From SZUA-309 sp965233675 (GTDB lineage: Bacteria; Pseudomonadota; Gammaproteobacteria; Pseudomonadales; Azotimanducaceae), in the NCBI GenBank assembly GCA_965233675.1, contig OZ247498.1, forward strand, positions 4,836,001 to 4,900,000: 64,000 nt of DNA, written 5' to 3'. Position 1 is the stretch's first letter, and every line of letters begins with the position of its first letter. Made by a program: the position numbers and the translations under genes. Below the pieces are notes generated by a model, which worked only from the letters and a program-made list of their open reading frames with translations, did not search any database and was not told the origin of the DNA. This document shows positions 41,760 to 50,174 of the stretch, in pieces.

Positions 41760-42653
41760 CTAGCGGTTGTTGTTGACGGCGATATGCGGCCGAGGGCGGG
41801 GTGGCCGGCCATCGCTGCCGATATCGCCCCGTTCCGCTTCCAGTTCATGAACGTGATGAAAGAGGTTGGCGATCCACTGCTGGCCTTCCTGAGTCTTGCG
41901 CAGATAGCGCAGGCCTTCGGTGATATAGGGATAGACCTGGCTGTAGAAGAAATCCGGAAATCCGCTGCGCAGTTCCGCGGAATTCGCGTAGCCGAGCCGC
42001 GCTGCTTCACCCGTTTCGACGAATTCGGCATACAGACGGGAGAGTTTTTTCGGATAAAGCGGGTCGGCCATCTGGCCGATCAGATCTGCAGCCCTGACCA
42101 GCGCGGCAAAGGTATCGACGCGCTGATAGTGGCCGTCGTCAGGCACTGGAAAACGGGTCATCTCGATATAGCTCGATACCGTCGATACATCGATGGTCGG
42201 ATCACCGGCAAAACGCTCGCGGATGAACATGCAACTGCGGTTTACGTGGTAGGGCATCAGGTACGCGTCCGTGCTGCCCGCGGGGGGGGCGACCCGACCG
42301 CCTTCCTCGTCCGTCAGAAAACGCTCATTTTCGTCATCCCGGAGGAGACCGCGCACGTAGCCGATGTCGTGAAACAGCAGGGCGATGATGGCGTGCAACC
42401 ACTCGTGAGGGCTCACGTCGCCCTGGGAAATCAGACGGCCCCGGAGAATGGTCTGACCCACATCCGTGACCAGGAGCGTGTGCTCCAGATCATGATAGGG
42501 GCAGTCGCAGCCGAGCAGAGTTTCCAGCGCCGTTCTCGCAGCCTGGTCGAGCACGTCCTCGTGGCCCAGATCACGATTGGGGTAGGCCTCGCGATAGCGG
42601 TCGATACAATGGCTGACGAACGCGTCAATCAGCGTGCTGTTTGGGTTGAACAT
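41760..42653 (-). CDS. HD-domain metal-dependent phosphohydrolase
   Basis: This 297-residue protein has an HD fold. The probable metal ligands are YHDLEHTLLV (about 53-62), LLFHDIGYVR (about 91-100, HD pair) and a later VRAADLIGQM Asp (about 186). Members hydrolyse phosphate esters of nucleotides or signalling molecules. The gene is upstream of GT4, separated by 73 bp with a weak terminator-like hairpin, and divergent from metR with a 223-bp gap. No GYP motif is present, so it is not a standard cyclic-di-GMP phosphodiesterase. The substrate is unknown. Confidence 0.82.
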   Translation of the reverse strand: MFNPNSTLIDAFVSHCIDRYREAYPNRDLGHEDVLDQAARTALETLLGCDCPYHDLEHTLLVTDVGQTILRGRLISQGDVSPHEWLHAIIALLFHDIGYVRGLLRDDENERFLTDEEGGRVAPPAGSTDAYLMPYHVNRSCMFIRERFAGDPTIDVSTVSSYIEMTRFPVPDDGHYQRVDTFAALVRAADLIGQMADPLYPKKLSRLYAEFVETGEAARLGYANSAELRSGFPDFFYSQVYPYITEGLRYLRKTQEGQQWIANLFHHVHELEAERGDIGSDGRPPRPRPHIAVNNNR

Positions 42654-42810
42654 CGGTTATCCAGCAGTGTCACCAAAGTGTAGTGGAGGGCCGGGTCCGG
42701 CAGCGTGCTCTGTGCCTCATTTGCCAGGGTAATCCCCCCGAGAAACCCATCCGTTGGGGCATCCGGTGGCCCGCAGCCAGAGACCCCATGCTATGAATAC
42801 AGTGGAAGTA

Positions 42811-42823
42811 TGAATATACTGCA
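42811..42823. promoter_or_regulatory. Candidate MetR box upstream of metR
   Basis: TGAATATACTGCA matches the MetR consensus TGAANNTNNTTCA at all but one fixed position. It sits 54 bp before the chosen metR start. A second, poorer copy begins at 42794 (TGAATACAGTGGA). Autoregulation, known for metR in enteric bacteria, is plausible here. Confidence 0.55.
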
Positions 42824-42876
42824 TGTTGGATCAACTTTTGTTGAGCATGTCTCATGTTTACCGGGAGGCGATGGGA

Positions 42877-43803
42877 ATGTCGCACATAGAACTCCGGCAT
42901 CTTAAAACCCTGGTCGCCCTCCGGGATACGGGCAGTCTGGTGGAGGCGGCAGAGCGGGTATTTCTGACCCAGTCCGCCCTGTCCCATCAGATCAAAGATC
43001 TGGAAACCCGGCTGGGCTGCTCTCTGTTCATCCGCAAGACCCGGCCGGTCCGGTTTACGCCGGCGGGCAAGCGCCTGTTGAAGCTGGCGGACGAGGTGCT
43101 CCCTTCCGTGCACAGCACCGAGCAGGACCTGGCGCGACTGGCGGGTGGAGAATCCGGTCGTATTTATATGGCCATCGAGTGCCACAGCTGTTTCGAGTGG
43201 CTGTTGCCGGCCATCAACGAGTATCGCGAGCACTGGCCGGATGTGGAGCTGGATATCTCCAGCGGATTTCATTTTGCCCCCCTGCCGGCACTCACCCGTG
43301 GTGATCTGGATCTGGTGATCACGGCAGATCCGGTGGACGACCTCGGCCTCACCTACCTGCCCCTGTTCAGCTACGAGGCGGAGCTGGCGCTGGCACGGGA
43401 TCATGAACTGGCCGAGCGGCCCTGGATCGAGCCGGACGATCTGGCTGGTGAGACCCTGATCGCTTATCCCGTGGATCGCAGCCGTCTGGATGTGTTCACC
43501 TCCTTCCTGGAACCCGCCGGCGTGGAGCCCGCCAACGTGCGGCAGGCCGAGCTCACCACCATGATGATTCAACTGGTGGCCAGCGGCCGCGGCGTGGCCT
43601 GTCTGCCGAACTGGGCGCTGCACGAGTATCAGGAGCGGGACTACGTGGTGGTGAAGTCGCTGGGCGAAGAAGGCATCTGGCCGACACTCTATGCGGCGGT
43701 ACGCAAAGAGGAAGCGGATGCGGCCTTCATCGAAGGGTTCGTGGATGTGGCCAGGAAAACGTGCTTTAAGAACCTGGTCGGTATCGTCACCGCAGAGGTC
43801 TGA
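42877..43803 (+). CDS. metR: LysR-type transcriptional regulator MetR
   Basis: This 308-residue LysR-family regulator controls methionine-synthesis genes with homocysteine as co-effector in enteric bacteria. The N-terminal winged helix (LRHLKTLVALRDTGSLVEAA, then TQSALSHQIKDLE) and the family-specific AIECHSCFEWLLPAINEY and YPVDRSRLDV blocks agree closely with MetR as I remember it. A GGGAGG 8 bp before ATG 42877 selects this start over ATG 42871 and ATG 42823. No metE, metH or metF gene is adjacent, so its targets lie elsewhere, apart from possible autoregulation through the box at 42811. Confidence 0.93.
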   Translation: MSHIELRHLKTLVALRDTGSLVEAAERVFLTQSALSHQIKDLETRLGCSLFIRKTRPVRFTPAGKRLLKLADEVLPSVHSTEQDLARLAGGESGRIYMAIECHSCFEWLLPAINEYREHWPDVELDISSGFHFAPLPALTRGDLDLVITADPVDDLGLTYLPLFSYEAELALARDHELAERPWIEPDDLAGETLIAYPVDRSRLDVFTSFLEPAGVEPANVRQAELTTMMIQLVASGRGVACLPNWALHEYQERDYVVVKSLGEEGIWPTLYAAVRKEEADAAFIEGFVDVARKTCFKNLVGIVTAEV

Positions 43804-43821
43804 GCGCCTTCGAACCGGCTC

Positions 43822-44394
43822 CTATGGAACCAGCACCTCTTCCTGCCAGCCACCGGGGTTTCCGGGTCGGTAGCGACGCCGATCGTGCACGCCGTTGTCC
43901 ATGCCGAGATCCAGGCGCTCGATCAGCTCCGGGATCAGATAGAGACCACGGGCCGTTTCCGGCGCGACCAGGGGCTCGGGCAGATCCAGCCGGGCCAGAG
44001 CTTCCAGCAGCCCTTCGCGGCTGGCGACCGTCGTACTCTGCGCCTGTGAGTGCGTATAGAACCAGTCCATCCGTTTTGGCGGATCGGGGCGCAGTTGCCA
44101 GCTTGATGCGACGAGTTCAGCCGGCACCGCCGTCGTGCTGCAGCGCATTCGGTACTGCACGTTCACGGTTGGCAGCCAGACCACCACCGTCACCCGGTCC
44201 AGGTGTTCGAATTTCGGACTGGTGGCATTCACGAATACGGCGAGTCGGTCCTCCAGATTCCGAAGTACCAGCGTTCGAGCGTCCGGCCAGCCGGATGCAT
44301 CCAGGCTGGCCAGGGTGCATAACCCGGCGCAGGGATCCTCACGCTCGAAGGCGAGACGCCGGTCTTCAGCCAGCCGGGAGAGCGGATCGGTCAT
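43822..44394 (-). CDS. FMN-binding pyridoxamine 5'-phosphate oxidase-like protein (Alr4036-type)
   Basis: This 190-residue split-barrel protein is like pyridoxamine-phosphate oxidase. Conserved features are PDARTLVLRNLEDRLAVFVN (about 36-55), SPKFEHLDR (about 58-66) and the C-terminal MDNGVHDRRRYRPGN. It probably binds FMN. True PNPOx contains a longer substrate-binding C-terminus, so its reaction is uncertain. It is convergent with metR (18 bp apart) and lies 6 bp after the MBL-fold gene in the same direction. Confidence 0.83.
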   Translation of the reverse strand: MTDPLSRLAEDRRLAFEREDPCAGLCTLASLDASGWPDARTLVLRNLEDRLAVFVNATSPKFEHLDRVTVVVWLPTVNVQYRMRCSTTAVPAELVASSWQLRPDPPKRMDWFYTHSQAQSTTVASREGLLEALARLDLPEPLVAPETARGLYLIPELIERLDLGMDNGVHDRRRYRPGNPGGWQEEVLVP

Positions 44395-44400
44395 GGCCGG

Positions 44401-45336
44401 TTATTCGAAATCGGTGAGCAGAATACGGATCCAGCGTTCTTCATCGATGAAACCGGTGCCATAGCTGGCCCACTCATCGCCAAGCCCCTGCTCGATGATG
44501 GACGCCACCGGGAGATCCCGGGCAAGCGCCTCCGCGACGATGTTCCGGGTCGCGCGGATCATGGTGAGACTCCGGCGGATGGCATCCTTATCGGTCAGTG
44601 GTCCGTGCCCGGGGATCACGTGCACGTCGTCCGGCACCATGTCCAGCGTCGTTGCCAGATTGCGGATGAATCCGCTCACCGTGCCGCCGCTGTCGGTATC
44701 CACAAAGGGGAAGCGGTCGACGAACAGGTGGTCGCCCATGTGGATGACGTTGGCAGTGCGGAACCAGACCACGCTGTCTCCGTCCGTGTGACCGGAGGGC
44801 AGATGAATGAGTTCGATGGACTCGTCGTTGAAATGCACGTTCACACGCTCGGCGTAGGTCACCAGAGGCAGAGCCGTACGCGCGGGATCGCCTTCCAGCA
44901 GCCGGATGCGTACATTGTCATGAGCGATAATGGTACCGGCGCTGCCGAAGTGGGCGTTGCCACCGGTGTGATCGCCATGCACGTGGGTATTGAGGATGAG
45001 CTTCGGTTTGCCGCCGCCCAGGCCGTTGAGCGCGGCCTGAATCCGATCGGCCAGAGGCGCGTACTGGTCGTCAATGATCAGCGTGCCGTCTTCGCCGACA
45101 GACACGCCGATGTTGCCGCCGGCGCCGGTCAGCATGTAGACGCTGCCGTTCACCGGTTCGGCGCTCACCTCCACATCGGCAAAGCGATCCGCCGGGCCGG
45201 CGGACGCAAACGTCGGCAGCAGCAGCGTGGACAGCACGAGCAACAGGCCGCTGTTGAGAAAGCGGCCGCCGCGCGACCGGTCCTCAATCGGTTTGATCAT
45301 TCGCATTTTCATCAGAGGTCCTGTCGGTTCGTTCAT
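44401..45336 (-). CDS. Exported metallo-beta-lactamase-fold hydrolase
   Basis: This 311-residue protein has a hydrophobic signal segment (about residues 28-47, ending ASA) and an MBL domain with the zinc motif NTHVHGDHTGGN (about 117-128), a later His in SGHTDGDS and PGHGPLTD near 243. Such quinoprotein-associated or thiol-hydrolysing MBL proteins are common; antibiotic hydrolysis is not implied. The ATG at 45336 overlaps the stop of the upstream coiled-coil gene by ATGA; an ATG at 45312 would give a more normal signal peptide length and remains a real alternative. Confidence 0.88.
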   Translation of the reverse strand: MNEPTGPLMKMRMIKPIEDRSRGGRFLNSGLLLVLSTLLLPTFASAGPADRFADVEVSAEPVNGSVYMLTGAGGNIGVSVGEDGTLIIDDQYAPLADRIQAALNGLGGGKPKLILNTHVHGDHTGGNAHFGSAGTIIAHDNVRIRLLEGDPARTALPLVTYAERVNVHFNDESIELIHLPSGHTDGDSVVWFRTANVIHMGDHLFVDRFPFVDTDSGGTVSGFIRNLATTLDMVPDDVHVIPGHGPLTDKDAIRRSLTMIRATRNIVAEALARDLPVASIIEQGLGDEWASYGTGFIDEERWIRILLTDFE

Positions 45337-46139
45337 TGAATTCTGTCCTCTCTGATCGTCTCAAACTCGGCGCCGAGATCGACGTGGAGGCCGGTCTGTT
45401 CGTGGGAGGCGTACTCGGCCGGGGCCTTTGACTGGTGCTGCTTGGCGATGCGATAGACCATGCCATGTCCGCCCCCGAGGAAGGCGTCCCGGATGATGTC
45501 TTCCTCGTCCACCTGGGCGGCACGCCGGATCAGCCGTTCGAAGGTGTAGATGAAGCTGTTCGCATGGCGGGCCCGAATCGGTGTGCCGTAAAACAGCTCG
45601 AACTGGGCGCTGGGAGAATCCGCCAGTGAGAAGTGCAGTTCCAGCATCTTTCTGGAAAACAGTTCCGGGTCTCTGCCGGAGCCGGAGAACAGTCGGCTCT
45701 GCTCTTCGGGCGTGACGGAACCGTCCGCGGAGCTTGCCTGACTGGAGATGTACAGAAAGCCCATGATGGTGCCAAGCTGATTTCGAACGGCTCGATAGAC
45801 CTGGAGGAAAGCCTCCTGTCGGGCGTGGATTTCAGACGCGGCCATCTTTTCGGACTGGATGACCGCCTGCTCCGCCGTGCGGTGAATTTCCTCGGCCTGG
45901 GCTTTCAGTGCTTCCGTATTCTGCTCGAGCTCTTTCTGCTGGAGAAAGTAGCCGATCACGAGCCACAGGAAGGCGAGCGGCGCGAACGCGCCTTCCAGAA
46001 AACTGCCGAGCTCTGCGGCGGGCAGGGCAGTGAAATTCGCCCAGCCGTCAATAGATATCCGTACCGCGCCCAGTGCCAGCCAGGCGATGGTCAATCCCAG
46101 CCCGAGCCAGATACGCCAGTCAGGCGTTTTCCGTGTCAA
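45333..46139 (-). CDS. Two-helix membrane protein with coiled coil, function unknown
   Basis: This 268-residue protein is of no recognised family. Two transmembrane helices (about 9-27 and 47-66) are followed by a coiled-coil-like stretch (about 68-110, QQKELEQNTEALKAQAEEI) and a soluble domain of about 150 residues containing NSFIYTFERLIRRAA. The shape resembles small membrane sensors or scaffold proteins. It is coupled to the MBL-fold gene by an ATGA overlap, suggesting a joint job in the envelope; nothing more can be said. Confidence 0.75.
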   Translation of the reverse strand: MTRKTPDWRIWLGLGLTIAWLALGAVRISIDGWANFTALPAAELGSFLEGAFAPLAFLWLVIGYFLQQKELEQNTEALKAQAEEIHRTAEQAVIQSEKMAASEIHARQEAFLQVYRAVRNQLGTIMGFLYISSQASSADGSVTPEEQSRLFSGSGRDPELFSRKMLELHFSLADSPSAQFELFYGTPIRARHANSFIYTFERLIRRAAQVDEEDIIRDAFLGGGHGMVYRIAKQHQSKAPAEYASHEQTGLHVDLGAEFETIREDRIQ

Positions 46140-46190
46140 TATGGTCTCTATACCGTCCGCTCCCAGCCTGCCTGGTTGGCGGACCGGAAC

Positions 46191-46445
46191 CTAGGCGTCG
46201 CTGCCGCCGGCATCGTCTGCTGGAGCCGGTGTTGCCGGTGTTGCCGGTGTTGCAGTGGATGCAGCTGCTGCGCCAGACGCGGTGTTCGTGGCTTTGTCAT
46301 CGTTCTGCTCTGAAAGTGCCCGACGCAGTTCGGCCACGTCGCGCTGGACTTCACTCAACCGGAAAGTGAGGTCGGGCAGCTGGTCGGTGACCCGCCACAG
46401 GAGATAAGCAATGACGAGAAGTACGAGAAACGAAAAGAATCCCAT
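46191..46445 (-). CDS. Small single-helix membrane protein with Ala/Pro/Thr tail
   Basis: This 84-residue protein has one N-terminal transmembrane helix (about 2-17, FFSFLVLLVIAYLLWRV) and a short coiled-coil-like stretch (about 28-46). A low-complexity Ala/Thr/Pro tail is encoded by a 9-bp CCGGTGTTG-type repeat near 46229-46255. No family is recognised. The strand and spacing (51 bp) allow cotranscription with the coiled-coil gene at 45333. Confidence 0.65.
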   Translation of the reverse strand: MGFFSFLVLLVIAYLLWRVTDQLPDLTFRLSEVQRDVAELRRALSEQNDDKATNTASGAAAASTATPATPATPAPADDAGGSDA

Positions 46446-46570
46446 GGGATACAGCTTCCTTTGGTGTCCGGGAGCGTAGATATACCGGCTGAGTGGGTCT
46501 GAGTCCAGATCGACTCGCTGATAGATTCCTCCGGTTTTACACTGGCCCGGAAATCTCTGACCGATCCAGC

Positions 46571-47527
46571 ATGGAAAAAGGCGCTGAAAACGATCCTGAG
46601 GTACCGGACCAGCTCGGTCTGCTGTCTGAGCGCCTGGATGCCATTTACGGTGAGGCCTTCGCCCGGCAGATCCGCAGCACCCTGGTCGAACCCAAGCGGG
46701 TGGCCTGGCTGCGCAATCCCCTGATTGCTGCCGATGATCTGCCGCCGGGGGAGCCGCTCGCCGAACTGGCGGGATGCTTCATCCTGCCTGCCCGGGATCG
46801 GGACACACTCATGGCTCATCCTGCCGTGGAGACAGGAGCCGCGTATCCGATAAACCCGTCCAGCGTGCTTGCGGCGCGCGCACTGGGCGTGCAGCCGGAT
46901 CAGGAAGTGCTCGACCTGGCGGCGGCGCCAGGGGGCAAAACCCTCCAGCTGGCCATCGACATGGAGAATCGGGGACGGATCGCGGCGGTGGAAGTGGTGA
47001 AAGGGCGGTTTCATCGCATGCGTGCAAACCTCGCCCGCTGTGGGGTGAATTCCGTGGAGTTCTACCTGGCGGACGGCCGTGCGATTGGCCGGAAGGTGCC
47101 GGCGCGGTTTGATCGGGTGCTGCTGGATGCACCCTGTTCTTCCGAATCCCGCATCCGCCTGGAGGAACCGGGGAGCTACGAACACTGGTCAGCGAGAAAG
47201 ACCCGGGAAATGGTGAAAAAGCAACGCGGTCTGATTCGATCGGCTTTTCTGGCGCTGAAACCGGGGGCGGAAATGATCTACTGCACCTGCGCTTTTTCGG
47301 TGGAAGAGAACGAGGGAGTCGTGGACTACCTGTTACGCCGGGCGCCACAAGCGAAGCTCCTGCCGCTGAACGTGCCGGAACGGCTCAGTCTGCCGGGGCT
47401 GGTCAGCTGGAAGGGCAAAGCCCTGGATCCTCAACTGTCTGCCTGCCGGCGGATCCTGCCGGACGATCTCTTCGACGGATTTTTTATTGCCCGGATTCAG
47501 AGGGATCGGGCAGCGTCTTCGGGCTGA
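46571..47527 (+). CDS. RNA m5C methyltransferase (NOL1/NOP2/Sun family)
   Basis: This 318-residue SAM-dependent RNA cytosine-5 methyltransferase resembles RsmF. SAM motif I is DLAAAPGGKT (about 115-124), motif IV LLDAPCSSE (about 182-190), and motif VI YCTCAFSVEENE (about 237-248) with the catalytic Cys in TC. ATG 46571 was chosen because the upstream frame runs into the intergenic gap. It overlaps the convergent SixA gene by 44 bp. The RNA target (16S rRNA or tRNA) cannot be told from the sequence. Confidence 0.88.
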   Translation: MEKGAENDPEVPDQLGLLSERLDAIYGEAFARQIRSTLVEPKRVAWLRNPLIAADDLPPGEPLAELAGCFILPARDRDTLMAHPAVETGAAYPINPSSVLAARALGVQPDQEVLDLAAAPGGKTLQLAIDMENRGRIAAVEVVKGRFHRMRANLARCGVNSVEFYLADGRAIGRKVPARFDRVLLDAPCSSESRIRLEEPGSYEHWSARKTREMVKKQRGLIRSAFLALKPGAEMIYCTCAFSVEENEGVVDYLLRRAPQAKLLPLNVPERLSLPGLVSWKGKALDPQLSACRRILPDDLFDGFFIARIQRDRAASSG

Positions 47528-47996
47528 CCAGAAAGTCGAGCCGGGCGCTGCCGGCTCGCAGTGACGCCCAGTCACCGGCACAGTCGAATCGGGCGATGCC
47601 GAATGTGGGCAGGTTTTCGGTGATGGCATCCTGCCCCATGCCATTCACCAGCCAGGTCATCCCCGGGTTGTGGGCGACCACGGCCACACTCTGCACTTCG
47701 CTCGGTGTCTGTCGGACCACGTCCAGGATCTGTTCCGGCGTGGCGTGATAGAGATCGTCCACACCGATCACCGCATTGTCGGAGAGACTGAAGCCCAGCT
47801 GTACGAAGCCGGCGGTGGTCCGGGCTCTGCGGGCGGTACTGGTCCAGACCCAGCTGGCCGGATCACTCTGCGCGGCAAGCCAGTCGGCCATTGCGGGTCC
47901 GTCCCGTTCGCCCCGGGCGTTCAGGGGCCGATCAAAATCAGCCAGGCCGGGCTCGTTCCAGTCGGACTTTGCGTGACGAATGAGCCAGAGTTTCAT
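47484..47996 (-). CDS. sixA: SixA-type phosphohistidine phosphatase
   Basis: This 170-residue histidine-phosphatase-fold protein has the active-site RHG-type motif WLIRHAKSDWN (about 4-14, RHAKS), a following STARRARTT (about 53-61) and a second His in VVAHNPGMTWL (about 105-115). In E. coli, SixA dephosphorylates phosphohistidine proteins such as the nitrogen phosphotransferase NPr. Here it is the last gene of the molybdenum hydroxylase operon, following the orphan protein by 21 bp. Whether its target lies in that operon is unknown. Confidence 0.88.
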   Translation of the reverse strand: MKLWLIRHAKSDWNEPGLADFDRPLNARGERDGPAMADWLAAQSDPASWVWTSTARRARTTAGFVQLGFSLSDNAVIGVDDLYHATPEQILDVVRQTPSEVQSVAVVAHNPGMTWLVNGMGQDAITENLPTFGIARFDCAGDWASLRAGSARLDFLVSPKTLPDPSESGQ

Positions 47997-48017
47997 TCGG
48001 GCCTCCTCGACCGGGCC

Positions 48018-48365
48018 TTACCGGCCGCTGACGCGGGCTGCCTCGCTGATCAGAAACAGGTCTGTCAGCACCGCACGCAGGTGCATGGAGGCATTCAGGT
48101 TGTCGACCAGTTCGCTGGAGATACGTGGCTGGGCGAGCACCAGCGCCAATGCCTTGCGGGTCTTGCCGATGTCTTCCGCCACCACGGTGTGGAAGGCCGG
48201 CTCATCGCCGAGCCGCTGTTCCAGTCCTGCAAGCGCACCATCGAGATCGGTGAGCACATCCCGGGACTTGACCCCGGGTCCTTCGCGGTCGTCTTCCCGG
48301 CCCTGGGCTGCGTAGGCGAGCAGAAACTCGTAGGCGGTTTCCACCACCTCGATCATGTCTTCCAT
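48018..48365 (-). CDS. Small helical protein, function unknown
   Basis: This 115-residue protein is predicted largely helical, with no signal peptide, Cys or metal-binding motif, and no family I recognise. It has a central Asp/Gly-rich loop (about 22-38) between two helical parts. It lies 26 bp after the cytochrome b gene and 21 bp before SixA, so it is in the operon of the PaoABC-like hydroxylase. Accessory or chaperone roles are possible but unsupported. Confidence 0.6.
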   Translation of the reverse strand: MEDMIEVVETAYEFLLAYAAQGREDDREGPGVKSRDVLTDLDGALAGLEQRLGDEPAFHTVVAEDIGKTRKALALVLAQPRISSELVDNLNASMHLRAVLTDLFLISEAARVSGR

Positions 48366-48391
48366 GGTTACGACTTCAGGATGATTGAGGA

Positions 48392-49150
48392 TCAGCCGGA
48401 CTGATCCGGAGACCAGCGTCCCGGATCATGATTGGCCCGGTGCTCGTCTTCCGAGATCCAGCCGGAGATCATGGAGCGGGTGTAGAACCGCTTTTCCGGC
48501 CGCAGGGCAAAATACACATGCAGAGCGGTGAGGACGATGAGGCCCAGGGTGGAGGCGCCGTGCAGCAGGAACATCCAGCCGAGGGTGGCTTCATCCATGG
48601 CGTTTGAACGTGCCCACCAGGGTGTGTCCATCACGGCGAACAGTGCCAGACCGGTACCGATCACCAGGAGTACGAGCACCGTCATGGCATGGTGCATGCC
48701 TTTCTGCAGAAACGAATATTTGCCGGGCTTCAGAGACTCGTCAAAGGGTTCCTGGAAGTCTTTCGCACCGACCCACATTTCCTTCGGGCTCTGCCAGAAG
48801 ATGGCGCGGATGGTATGGAAGACCACGGCAGCGGTGAGGATCAGGCCGGCAATCCAGTGGATGGTCAGCCAGCCGAATTCGACCCCCATGATCGGCAGCA
48901 CGCCGGTGAAGAGCAGCACGAATACACTGATCGCCATGATCCAGTGAAAGCTTCGATCTATGCCGGCATGCCGGGCGAGGTGAGCGCCATCTGCGGAAGG
49001 GCGTTCGGATTTGTTGAGAAAGGCCATCACCACCAGATGAATGACGATGGCGGCGGCGGTGAGTGAGAGCACCACCCAGAGCAGATCCCAGGACACGCCG
49101 AGCAGAACTTCGCGGCCCCAGACGTCTTCTTTGACTTCGACCAGGTTCAT
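48392..49150 (-). CDS. Cytochrome b (FdnI/thiosulfate-reductase-like) membrane subunit
   Basis: This 252-residue membrane protein has four to five transmembrane helices (about 20-42, 70-88, 96-116, 155-175, 193-215). His residues placed as haem b ligands include FHWIMA (about 69), IHWIAG (about 97), FHTIRA (about 111) and LHVYFAL (about 213). This pattern fits the b/b6-type gamma subunits of formate dehydrogenase or thiosulfate reductase. It begins 9 bp after the FAD subunit gene, so it very likely anchors the hydroxylase and passes electrons to quinone. PaoABC of E. coli has no such gene. Confidence 0.85.
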   Translation of the reverse strand: MNLVEVKEDVWGREVLLGVSWDLLWVVLSLTAAAIVIHLVVMAFLNKSERPSADGAHLARHAGIDRSFHWIMAISVFVLLFTGVLPIMGVEFGWLTIHWIAGLILTAAVVFHTIRAIFWQSPKEMWVGAKDFQEPFDESLKPGKYSFLQKGMHHAMTVLVLLVIGTGLALFAVMDTPWWARSNAMDEATLGWMFLLHGASTLGLIVLTALHVYFALRPEKRFYTRSMISGWISEDEHRANHDPGRWSPDQSG

Positions 49151-49159
49151 GCCGGCTCC

Positions 49160-50149
49160 CTATGCGCGCAAGGCCCGCTTGACGAGATTTTCCATCAGCG
49201 GTGCTTTGAAGTGGTTGTGGTTGAGCGGCCGGGCGCCCTGGCTGGCCAGGCTGGCGACAGCCTCACCGGTTTCGTCGGAACGGGGTTTGCCGATCACGGC
49301 GCGTTCCACCGTCTGCAGCCGGTGCGGGACGCAGGAGACGGCTCCGCAGACCATCCGGGCGTCAGTGATCCTGCCGCCGCTGGACTTGAAGGCCGCCGCC
49401 ATACTCACCAGCGCAAAGTCCCACACATCCCGGTCTGCGACCTTTTCGAAGTAGAAGTCGGCACCGGCCCAGGTGGCCGGGAGTTCGATCGCCGTAAGGA
49501 CGTCGCCTTCGCGAAGGGCGGTCATATGGGTGATGTTCACGGCCGGACCCACGAAGAAATCCGCTGCGGGGAGCCGCCGTGTCTGCGAGCCGTTCTGGAT
49601 GACCATGGTTGCATCCAGCGCCACCAGTGCAGTTCCCGTATCTGACGGGCTGACCGCCACACAGCGGCTGGCATCGAAGATGGCATGTTCCCGGTTCATG
49701 CCTTCCGGACTGTTGGCGTAGCAGATGTTGCCGCCGGCGCGGTAGCAGGAAAGTCCGCGGCGGTAGTACCAGCAGCGGGCATCCTGAGCCAGGTTGCCGC
49801 CCAGTGTCCCCTGATTGCGGATCTGCGGGCTGGCGACCTTGCCCGCCGCATCGGCGAGCAGAGAGAAGCGCTCGCGAACCAGAGGATTTCTGCTGATTTC
49901 CCGGAGTGTGGTCATGGCGCCGATGCTCAAACCGCCGGACAGATCTCTGATGCCTCTGATCCCATCAATGGCGGCCAGGTCGACCATGGCCTGTGGCGTC
50001 TTGGCGCGGTCTTTGAGCCAGCCATAGGTATCCTGACCCCCGGCCAGAATCCAGCCTTTGCTGCCGAGCCTGCTGGCAATCGCGGAAGCATCCTCGACCG
50101 TGACCGGCTGAAAGAGCTCTATGTCGGGCATTACGTCATGTGCGGCCAT
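49160..50149 (-). CDS. FAD-binding subunit with predicted 4Fe-4S insertion (PaoB-like)
   Basis: This 329-residue FAD-binding subunit of the xanthine oxidase family has an ILAGGQDTYGW P-loop-like segment (about 35-45), NQGTLGGNLAQDA (about 112-125), and a Cys cluster (C126, C135, C143, C163). This cluster matches the insertion that binds a [4Fe-4S] cluster in E. coli PaoB. Electrons likely pass from the 2Fe-2S subunit to FAD and this cluster. ATG 50149 was chosen because it gives the family's usual N-terminus. It lies 26 bp after the molybdenum subunit gene. Confidence 0.87.
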   Translation of the reverse strand: MAAHDVMPDIELFQPVTVEDASAIASRLGSKGWILAGGQDTYGWLKDRAKTPQAMVDLAAIDGIRGIRDLSGGLSIGAMTTLREISRNPLVRERFSLLADAAGKVASPQIRNQGTLGGNLAQDARCWYYRRGLSCYRAGGNICYANSPEGMNREHAIFDASRCVAVSPSDTGTALVALDATMVIQNGSQTRRLPAADFFVGPAVNITHMTALREGDVLTAIELPATWAGADFYFEKVADRDVWDFALVSMAAAFKSSGGRITDARMVCGAVSCVPHRLQTVERAVIGKPRSDETGEAVASLASQGARPLNHNHFKAPLMENLVKRALRA

Positions 50150-50174
50150 GTGCTGTCTCTGCTGTGTGCCTTTA

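Noticed and set aside
42654..42793. Possible SAM riboswitch upstream of metR
   Set aside because: The region has some short hairpins but none of the conserved SAM-riboswitch core pattern could be seen.
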